DNA of 64,000 bases from Hortaea werneckii (Eukaryota > Ascomycota > Dothideomycetes > Mycosphaerellales > Teratosphaeriaceae), in NCBI GenBank assembly GCA_037044905.1, contig JBAOKB010000007.1, forward strand, positions 1-64,000. The letters run 5' to 3'. The notes beneath the pieces are model-generated. The model was given only the letters and a program-made list of their open reading frames with translations, did no database searches and was not told the DNA's origin. Position numbers and translations under genes: made by a program. Each line of letters opens with the position of its first letter. The stretch's first letter is position 1. Shown piece after piece: positions 19,994 to 28,764 of the stretch.

Positions 19994-21728
19994 GATCGCA
20001 CGTGTTGAACAGGAATACTGTTCCGGAGGGCGTGTCCGAGGATCGTGATAGATAATGTCAACCAGGCGCTTGAGAGCGGTCGGCGGTGATAATAATTTCT
20101 CTCTCAGACGTTAGAGAAAATCAAAAGAAAGAAGATTTCACTACTGATGCCCTTCAACCTTCGAGCGCGTTTTGCCCTTCCCCCCGGACAGAAGGGGGCT
20201 GTTTCTGGGCTGATGAGACAATTCATGCAACACTACACTGTATTAGAGCTCTGGCTTCGCTCTGCCCTGCACTCACCGCGGTGACCATGGCGAGCGAGTT
20301 ATTCCGTACACTGCGACGACAGTATTGAGAAGCGCGGAATGAGCGGATGCGCTACTAGGCTCCTCCTCCACAGAGCGGTCGGGCGCGAGCTAAACGGGCC
20401 AAACCTTTCGAGCGGCTCTTATCTCCGTATCTTTGGCTTTTCCGCCCTGCCGCCGTCAAAAATCCTGGCGTGGCCATCCGTCATGTCCTAGTGATCAAGT
20501 GTTGTCCGCTCACGGTGAAGACGACATTGGGTGCTTCGGCAGCACTGGCTTTTAAGGGCCACCGAGCCACTTCACTTAGGATAATGCTAATTCTGCAGAC
20601 GAAATCGCCTGACCTGTCAGCGGTGACTTGACTTGAACCACGCCGCCATGGGCCAGAGACTCAGCCGGTTCCTCGACTGCTCACCCGGGAAAGAAAATGA
20701 AGCTGGGCAGGTATGTCGGGCGGACTGACAGAGGGTAGGCGCGAGTTGGAAGGCATCGGACTGACAGGGGCTCTTGTCGCAGAAGCGTATGGGCGCCGAC
20801 AAGGACGAGGAACGGTTAGGCGCTCGCCACGTCCCTGCGGATGATGGAGGAGCTGGTTATGCGGGCCTGAGCGAAGTCGCCGTCCCCCCTCCCATCCAGA
20901 ATAGGGACGACAGGGCGCGGACTTATAGGCACACGACCTTGGAGGACGAAAGGTAGAGGTCACCATACTCTTGCATGCCCGGGCAGCTTTCGAAGGAGTT
21001 GAAGAGAACGCTTAGGAAGTTGCGAATAGGCGCCACGACCGACCTGAATTGCATGGTACATAGGACTCACGCGAGTTGATGCGATAGTCATGAGTGAAGG
21101 ATGGAACCCAATCTCTGGCATGAATGCGTGCTTCCAAGGTGGGATCAAGCTCTTTCTATCCCATGCGAATCTTTCCATCAGCCTTGTCTCTCCCCCCCGT
21201 CTCTCGATCCCGGGACCTTACATAGCTCCAAAGGTTGATGGTCACCACTCATTCTTCTCACTGCGCAAGTGTCCATGGTGTTGCTTGTCATAAGCAATAC
21301 ATACCTAGGTACTACTAGTATGTAGCACGTCCATGTAGTGACGTCTGGCTGTCATGAGTAACCTCGCCTGCCGCTTCCGCATTCAAAATTCAAGGGACGT
21401 GAGTCTGCTGCTTTTTGGGTTCATCCGGCAACGCTAGCGAAACCTGCCTCGCCATCAGCGTGGAATGCGCATCTAGCGTAACAGTTGGTAAGGTACTACC
21501 TAGGTGTGTATCATTATTATTATTGGGAAAATGGTGCTGCAGCGTCGGCACACACGTCCAGTTCCATATTTTGTCCCGCCTTTGTAGTACGCTCATCCGG
21601 TCTCGCCCTTCTTCTGCCCCTTGGCCGGGTCTTTATGTCACCGCCGTTCGTCAATCTTTTCCGCCACGCAGATCCAGCATACTACCACGACTACAGAGAC
21701 GCAGACTGGACATATCGCATCTCGCAGC
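19994..21728. promoter_or_regulatory. Long divergent intergenic region between FEX and the TDT transporter
   Basis: The 1.7-kb spacer between two divergent exporter genes carries two TACCTAGGT-type palindromes (21302-21311, 21497-21505). Open frames at 20086-20328 and 20661-20966 have no recognisable features. I found no tRNA-like fold. Confidence 0.45.
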
Positions 21729-23071
21729 ATGCCAACACCGAACGAGTGCAATGGCGCCGGGCCCACCGATTCGCCTGATCTAGGAACTGATGGTGCTGCT
21801 GTCTGCTGCAGACGGCAAAGAGGCTGGCGCCGCGTCGTGCGCAACTTTACTCCCTCCTGGTTCTCGGTCAACATGGGTACCGGCATTACCTCTATTCTGC
21901 TCCATAATCTGCCCTACAACGGGGAATGGCTACAGTACATCTCCTACATCCTTTTCGGCTTGAACGTCCTCCTTTTCGTTATCTTTCTGTTCATCTCGAT
22001 CCTCCGCTATACTATCTACCCGAAGATATGGAATGCGATGGTGCGCCATCCTGCCCAAAGCCTTTTTCTGGGCACGTTTCCTATGGGACTTGCAACAATC
22101 ATAAATATGATTGTCTTTGTCTGCGTGCCGTCATGGGGAGGTGACTGGTGGAAGCTGGCGTGGGCGCTCTGGTGGATTGACGCTGCCATCTCAGTCCTCT
22201 GCTGCTTTTCACTTCCATTTATCCTGTACGTCTATAGCGCCCCCTCTCTCCCTTGTCCTTTCAAACCAGCCTTCCACCTTGATGGCTAAGCTTGCTCAGC
22301 TAACGTCAAAAAAACAGTATGGCAGTCCATAACAGCTCTATCGAGAACATGACCGCTGCATGGCTGCTGCCTATCGTTTCGACTATCGTCGCAGCAGCAA
22401 CGGGCGGTCTCGTAGCGGGCATCCTCCCGCATCCGAATCTCGCTCTAATCACTCTCATCACCTCCTACGCCCTCTGGGGAACAGGCGTGCCCCTGGCGAT
22501 GGTCGTCCTCGTAATCTACTTCTTGCGCCTCACGACGAAAAGCCTTCCACCGAAAGCAGTTATTGTGTCGACATTTTTGCCGCTTGGCCCGCTAGGGCAG
22601 GGCGGGTTCGGCATCATGCAGCTGGGCAAAGTCTCATTGCAAGTGTTCCCAGCCATGCAAACACTTCCCGCCATCGCACGCCCCGGCGAGATCTTCTATG
22701 CCCTTGGCTTCTTTACTGCAATCATTATGTGGGGCTTCGGGCTGGTCTGGTTGTGCTTTGCGGTAGCGACCGTCGTGCGGTCCAAGCGATTCCCTTTCAA
22801 CATGGGCTGGTGGGGTTTCACCTTCCCACTCGGAGTGTATGCGGTGTGCACAACGACGCTGGCCCAAGAAATCCCCTCGGCCTTCTTTCGTGTCTTGGGG
22901 ACGATTTTCAGTGTCGCTGTGACGGGCCTGTGGATAGTCGTCATGCTCGGCACATTGTACCGGCTATGGACAGGAGTCATCCTAGCCGCGCCCTGCCTCA
23001 AGGAGGTCGAGGAGGAAGAAGCAAAGATCACAAGGCAATTCAAACATGACACGGACGCAGCGGAGGTATAA
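21729..23071 (+). CDS. SSU1: TDT-family transporter, SSU1 sulfite efflux pump / C4-dicarboxylate carrier type
   Basis: Two exons (21729-22225, 22318-23071) encode 416 residues. The 92-bp intron has a GTACGT donor, a GCTAAC branch site and a CAG acceptor; joining gives LPFILMAVHNSSIENMTAAW. The N-terminal motif FTPSWFSVNMGTGITSILLH and MTAAWLLPIVSTIVAAATGG are hallmarks of the fungal TDT family, which includes Ssu1 sulfite pumps and malate permeases. About ten membrane helices are evident, and the C-terminal tail is acidic. The start (MPTPNECNGAG) is the ATG nearest the conserved region; an in-frame upstream stretch lacks conserved features. Substrate (sulfite, nitrate or malate) cannot be told from sequence alone, though it is closer in feel to Ssu1. 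Confidence 0.88.
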
Positions 23072-23646
23072 GCCGCGGTTAGATACCTTAGGTCTGAAAA
23101 GAGTAGCTTTAATACCAAAAGAAGATTAACATCTCCAATTTAAATTTGACGTGTAATCCTTTTCAGCACAGTACACCATTCCAATCTCCTCTTGCTTTCA
23201 GGGTAGAGGTAATATTCTTTGGATATTCACATATACTCGTCTGCCCATTGCTTAATCCATGCATACTCGAGCGCAAAGTCTGGGCCTGGCCCAACAGGAT
23301 CTCTTTATGCCGCGCGGCTATACCCGCCATAGCTCCCACCCAGACGACCTGAGAGTCCTTGTCGAAAGGACGAGGCAATGCAGAATACACCCGATCACCA
23401 ATTCAGGACCTGTTTGAGCTTATAAAAAGTTGGACCTGTCGTAAAGCTGACTGACTGCCTTTTATACCGACCCTGCTGTTGCATCTTTCTTGGTTGCCAG
23501 CCGACTTCACATGAAGACAATTCTCAATTGGCGTCGGGTCAGGTGTCTTAGTCCTTGAGTCAGTACTCTTTCATCAGCCTCTTCACCACTAGGTGTGTAG
23601 CCAGTGAAAGTCCTCCTTCAAAGCAAGTGCCCTTCTGGACTGAGCA
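23072..23646. other. Intergenic region, amidase promoter side
   Basis: This holds 3' sequence of the transporter and 5' sequence of the amidase gene. I see no RNA gene or repeat. Confidence 0.4.
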
Positions 23647-25765
23647 ATGGCGGCGGCGCGCCCAACGAAGTTGTCAGGATGGGAGGCTGTAACCCAGCAG
23701 AAGCGTAATGACTTACTGGCTCGCATACCACTCCATTGGCGGCTGTCGGAACGCGAGCTGTGCAACGCGAAGACGCAGACTGACGCTCGCACTGTGCTGC
23801 CGACCTTCCTCAGCCCCGTAGAGCGTGCTGTTACGTCGCTGCCTGCCCCTGAGCTGCTGCGTGCTATCCGGACTGGCGATTACACAGCTTGCGAGGTTGC
23901 CGGCGCTTTCGGTCACCGTGCCGTGCTCGCCCATCAACTTACAAACTGCCTGAGTGAGATAGATCTTGCGAGCGCCATGGCCCGCGCGCAGGAACTTGAT
24001 GTCTACTTCCGCGAGCACGGCCGTCCATTCGGCCCGCTGCATGGCCTTCCGGTCAGCTTGATGGATCGTTTCAACGTTGAGGGATTGGATAGTACCTGTG
24101 GGTTCGCCAGCTGGATCGGGAAGCCCAAGAAGGCCGAAGATGAGGGCGTCCTGCTCCGCTCTCTCCGTCAGGCCGGCGCCCTTATCTATTGCAAGACGAA
24201 TGTTCCAATGGGCGCGCTGGTGCGTATTCTTGCCAACAAAACCCGCCTCTATAACTCTCTTCCGATGCTGACTTGTCGATAGATGGGCGAGACTAGCAAT
24301 AACATCGTTGGATTCACAGTGAATCCTTGTAACACTGCGCTGTCGGCCGGTGGCGCAAGCGGAGGCAAGATCCCTAAAGACGCTTTACGCATCAAGGTTT
24401 TCCGCACATAAGCTGACATTCTCTAGGTGAGGGTGCTCTACTGGCGCTTGGCGGTTCTGCTGTTGGAATTGCTACGGACCTTGGTGAGTGATTCCTAAAC
24501 TTCAGATTTGAACAGAGACCTAACGAGATCACAATGAGCTTGAAGTCGGTTCCAGTCGTATTCCTTCGGCGTTCACGGGTCTTACTGCTCTGAAAACCTC
24601 AGAAGGCCGTTTGTCTGCATCCGGCGTCGAGACAATCGTAAGCGTCAACCTTCAGACTTTTATTACAAGATACTAAATGTTCCAAGCTCAAAGGACTGCC
24701 TGTTGCGTCTGGAACCATCGGTATAATGAGCCAGGATGTTCGGTCCGTAGAGTTGGTCTTTAAGGCTTTGCTCGAGGATGCGCCTTGGCGAAAAGACCCC
24801 GACGTTATAGAGATGCCCTGGCGCCCTGAAAAACAGCACGCACTCCAACGGCGGGCCGGCGAGCCTGGAAAACGCTTGGGCAGACTGGTATTTGGCCTTC
24901 TGAAATGTGACGGTAATGTCCGTCCGCATCCAAACATTGCCGAAGGGCTGCGGCATCTGGAGGAGGCACTCTTAGAAGACGGTCATGAGGTATGAACGAT
25001 GCTATCGAAACGACTGTTTTGATTCTGACGGAACATCAACCTAGGTCCTCGAATGGAAACCACCGCCTCACGCGGAGGCAGTTGAAAACCTGGTACGTCT
25101 AGCAAGTCACTCTCACACAGACAAATCACCCTTCTAACAGCACAACCGTTGAAGCTCAAAATCTTCGGCTCTGCCTCTGGCCCAGCCATCATCCAAGCAA
25201 TAAAGGCAAGTGGCGAGCCTCCCGTATCATCAATGCTCGCCCTTTACGACCAGGAAAACGTGACGTGCAGCTCTGCTGCGGATTTCTGGGAGATGTGCCA
25301 GAAGCGCGACGATTACAGACAGGCCTATGCTAATTACTGGGCGCAAATGGATAGCTGCACGGCGTCGGGCAGGCCAGTAGACGGCATCATCATGCCCGTC
25401 GCAGCCACCAGTGCCGCGCGTGAAGGCGAGTTCTCCTACCTCGCGTACTCGGCCATCGCGAACGTGCTAGACCTGCCTGTTTTCGTTTTCCCCGTTTGGC
25501 GGAGCGGGCACATCACCTCTCCCGACGGTTTCAACCACGGGAATCTGAGCCCAAACGACTGCGCGGTAAGCGAGACATGTAAGTCCTTTACGATCCGTTT
25601 GCACCAATGATGTCGGAGACGCTGACGATTTGGCTCGAAACAGTCCGCGAAGGGGATGTAGAGAACATGCCGGTATGCTTACAAGTTCTCTGCCCGCGGC
25701 TGCAGGAGGAGAGTACGCTTGCGCTCACTGAAGCCATCCATGATACCCTGCGCGCGAGAGCATGA
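23647..25765 (+). CDS. Amidase-signature family enzyme (fungal general amidase/acetamidase type)
   Basis: Eight exons (23647-24219, 24283-24364, 24427-24483, 24546-24637, 24687-24989, 25045-25092, 25155-25578, 25644-25765) give 566 residues in one frame. Amidase-signature landmarks are ALIYCKTNVP (catalytic Lys), GGASGGEGALLALGGSAVGI (cis-Ser loop) and SSSRIPSAFTG (nucleophilic Ser region). Such enzymes hydrolyse amides to acid plus ammonia in the cytosol. Intron 2 (24365-24426) uses a GC donor (GCAAGA), and several acceptors sit one alternative AG away. The nucleophile loop reads DLVGSSSRIP, one residue longer than the common DIGGSIRIP pattern. This may be real or may reflect a misplaced intron-3 border. 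The family call is firm, the substrate unknown, and exon 6-7 borders are the least certain. Confidence 0.85.
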
Positions 25766-26273
25766 CGATTGCAAAGCTGCTCTGTGTGGGTCTGAAGATA
25801 TTAGAGCGCATGGAGAGTTTCTTGGGAGTATATTGCCTCGCCCACCGTTCTAGCTTTCCCGCAGCACATTGCGACCACTGGCGCTGACGAGGGTTTGCCC
25901 ACTCGCTTGCAGTGACTAGCAGTGATGTCTTATCTAGATGATCGACCGAAGACACAGACACGCTATCTTTGAATGCAGTGCATTTATCATCGACTCCTCA
26001 GCCAGATGATTACCCATGGGCATAACGGCTTCATGACAAGATGACATTTTATTGCATGTTTACGGATGGGGCATGCATCTATCGATCGCAGATCGTGGCC
26101 TTGACATCCGGGTTGTCCAGGCTTGCTTGATCCTAAACAACCTTTGCTTGCAAATACCTAGGTACGGAGGTAAGGCGGCAGAAGCAGACGCAACACGGGC
26201 GGACAGACAGCAAACAGTGTATTCCTAGCCCTCCTGTAGTACCTACATCTTACAGACGTCTCGCGATACATTC
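25766..26273. other. Convergent intergenic region
   Basis: The amidase and enolase genes end toward each other here. A perfect TACCTAGGTA palindrome lies at 26155-26164. Nothing else is recognised. Confidence 0.4.
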
Positions 26274-27694
26274 TTAACTCATCCCATGGGCATTCCGAAA
26301 CCCCTCGCCAGCAAATCTCATCGGATTGCCGGACGTCCGAAGCTCTTCTTCAATGTCCATCAGTCGATTGTACTTAGCCACTCTCTCGCCGCGACAGGGG
26401 GCGCCAGATTTAAGGTGGCCCGTGCCAAGGCCGACAGTGAGGTCGGCAATGAAGTCGTCGGTGGTCTCGCCGGAGCGGTGGGAAACGAAGACGGACCAGC
26501 CGAGAGCGAAGGCTTTGTTGGCGCTGCGAGAAGAGGCTGTTAGCTTGCACGTTCCTGCGCTTTTGCTGCGGATTTCGCTTCCACTTACGCTTCGATGGCT
26601 TCCGTGATACTGCCGATCTGGTTGACCTTCAGCAGAAGGCTGTTGCAGGCACTCTTGCTCTGGGCTATTTGGATGCGTTTGACGTTAGTGGCCAGCAGGT
26701 CATCGCCTACCAGCTCGACGGCGCAGTCTTTGTTGAAGTCGGACCAAGCGGACCAGTCATCCTGTCCAAAAGGATCCTCCAAGAGGACTATCGGGTAGCG
26801 GGCCAGGAGGGAGTGATAGAGACTCGCGAGCTCTCCGGCTTCCATTTTTTCCGCCTTTCCGGTCTTGAAGCCAATGTCGTACACGCCGCCTTCTTCGAAC
26901 GACTGCGAGGCCGGGTCAATGCCGATTTTGATCTTGCCTTCATGGCCTGCGTCTGCGATGGCTTGAACCAAGAGGTCGAGAGCTTCGGTAGGATGATAGA
27001 TCGGAGGAGCAAAACCGCCCTCGTCGCCAATTCCCACCGCAGATTTGCCGTGCCTATGGATGATAAGCGTTTTGAGGCAAGCGTACGTCTCCGCGTTGAA
27101 TCGGACGGCTTCCTCAAAGGAAGTGGCACCGGTCGGGGCAATCATGAATTCCTGGAACGCCATGGTATTGCCCGAATGGTCGCCTCCATTTAGGACGTTC
27201 ATGAACGGCACCGGGAGAATCGCGTTTCCGGTCGAGGCCCCGGCCTGTCCGGCGAGGAAGCGATACAGAGGCACACCCTTCCCCGATGCGCCGGCGCGCG
27301 CTGCTGCCATGCTGATTGCGAGGATGGCGTTCGCGCCCATTTTGCTCTTGTCCTCGGTCCCATCCAGGTCGACCATCAGGCGATCGATGTCGCTGAGTTG
27401 AGTAATGGGATCCAAGCTGGCGTTGACGATGGCCGGACCGAGGATGGCATTGACGTTGTGAACGGCTTTGAGGACCCCATTGCCCTGGTAGGCCGAGCGA
27501 TCACCGTCTCGTAGCTCGACGGCCTCGTAATCGCCCTTTGAGGCGCCCGAGGGGACGATCGAGGTGAAGTGGCCATGTCCGGTTGTCAAACGCACTTGAA
27601 CGGTTGGCTTGCCACGTGAGTCCAGGCGCTGCGAGGCGGTAATGGAAAGAATGACGGACGGCATCAGGCTGGCTGTCGGTTGGTATGCGGCCAT
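26274..27694 (-). CDS. Enolase (2-phosphoglycerate hydratase), possibly a paralog
   Basis: Two exons (27694-26589, 26523-26274) encode 451 residues, slightly longer than typical enolases (about 438). Catalytic landmarks are intact: VPSGASKG loop, NGGDHSGNTMAFQEFMIAP, GDEGGFAPPI, LLLKVNQIGSITEA (Lys356, the catalytic base position) and VSHRSGETTDDFIADL (His384). The enzyme converts 2-phosphoglycerate to phosphoenolpyruvate in glycolysis. Some usually fixed positions vary, for example Lys for Thr in the SGAST loop and Asp-His-Ser for Ser-His-Ala, and the tail is extended. I therefore suspect a second, divergent enolase rather than the housekeeping copy. Only 115 bp separate its ATG from a Copia LTR, so its native promoter may be cut. 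Confidence 0.93.
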
Positions 27695-27809
27695 TGCACC
27701 CGCCGACTATGGACTATTTACATAGCAGCGATCAATTGGCACGTACTATGTAAAGGACATACATAGTACCTATAGTAGGTAGTACCTAGGTACCTACATA
27801 ACCATGCGG
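27695..27809 (-). promoter_or_regulatory. Residual enolase upstream region, palindrome-rich, ending in Copia TSD
   Basis: Only 115 bp remain between the enolase ATG and the Copia LTR. It contains overlapping palindromes TACCTAGGTACCTA (27783-27796) and the TSD copy TGCGG (27805-27809). Confidence 0.6.
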
Positions 27810-27944
27810 TGTTAAAGTTATGAACCGTGTTAATTGTGTGTCTATCTACCGAACTAAAAAACTATGTACAAATACTTACTAGCGCTCCGATAACGGGTAG
27901 ATCCGTAGTAGATTACCGAGGTAGTAGAATACTATTTTATAACA
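27810..27944 (-). repeat. Copia 3' LTR (left)
   Basis: A 135-bp repeat beginning TGTTAAAG and ending TATAACA, paired with 47036-47170. Differences between the two are mostly CA/TG to TA changes. Confidence 0.9.
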
Positions 27945-28325
27945 CTCCTACTTAGCTATAACGGAGGCTTATAAGTAATATAATCTTACGTATCCTCGTT
28001 AAAAAAAACCTATAGTTTATAGGGAAAAAGAGTAATACGCTTACTACTAGTTAGTTCGGTTCCTTGCGTTTAAGTGCTCGAATCCGGTGTCTCTCTAATA
28101 GTCCTAAGCCTATTAATCTTAAATACCGCTTAAAGGTGTCTAGCGGTAGAGACTTAGTAAAGATATTAGCAAGCTAGAATAGACTAGGGATATATTAAAG
28201 TTCGACAATCGAATCTCTTACTAACTACCTTGTATAATAGAATTAAACCCTTATATGTTTAGTCCTATTATATATCTCTAAATTCTTTGTAATCTTTATA
28301 GCGGATTAATTATTAACTATTATTA
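27945..28325 (-). pseudogene. Copia pol 3' end (RNase H tail), RIPped
   Basis: Minus-strand translation keeps LANIFTKSLPLDTFKRYL, the usual Copia Pol C-terminus. The fragment is cut at 28325 by Gypsy A. Confidence 0.75.
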
Positions 28326-28725
28326 TGTTACGAACACGTGAGACAGACGGAGCGATTGGATAAGAGAAGACGGACGCTAACGGGATGGACATGGCTAAAC
28401 GGAACCATCTCCTGAAGAATCACGAACCGAAGGTCACGTGAGTGAGCAAAACGAGAAATGCTCACCATGCTCGCCTCAAGAGAGGGGACACTAGCGAGCA
28501 AGACGAGAAATGCTCACCATGCTCGCATGAAGACACGAATCTCTTATGTATATAACTAGGCATGTTTCTCGTTAGGAGTTCGTGTGTTCAACTCATGTTG
28601 CAATCCGACTGTTAGGTAGAGAACCAACAGCCTTGTCACAATCAGTTATCCCACAACCCAGTTGTCCTGACACATCTGTTCCAAAGAGCTCTAAACCCGT
28701 GACACTACTTCGTAGGGTCGCAACA
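28326..28725 (+). repeat. Gypsy A 5' LTR
   Basis: The 400-bp LTR runs TGTTACG to GCAACA. U3 contains two copies of a 31-bp unit (28444-28474, 28496-28526), each with the inverted repeat GAGCA/TGCTC. A TATATAA box lies at 28550-28556. Confidence 0.96.
28550..28591 (+). promoter_or_regulatory. Predicted core promoter and transcript 5' end in Gypsy A LTR
   Basis: TATATAA at 28550-28556 is followed 28 bp later by GTGTTCAA (28584-28591). That octamer is the exact reverse complement of the sequence just inside the LTR, so it may be the self-primer at the mRNA 5' end. The start site is inferred. Confidence 0.5.
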
Positions 28726-28727
28726 CT

Positions 28728-28735
28728 TTGAACAC
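28728..28735 (+). other. Candidate self-priming primer-binding site
   Basis: TTGAACAC begins 3 nt after the 5' LTR end, where the minus-strand primer site should lie. It lacks the TGG expected for a tRNA 3' CCA, and it pairs with GTGTTCAA in the LTR. This resembles Tf1-type self-priming. Confidence 0.5.
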
Positions 28736-28764
28736 CCTCAAGGAACCTTGTACCTCAGACAACA

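Noticed and set aside
20661..20966. Overlapping frames on both strands between FEX and SSU1-like genes
   Set aside because: Low-complexity Arg/Pro composition with no conserved feature.
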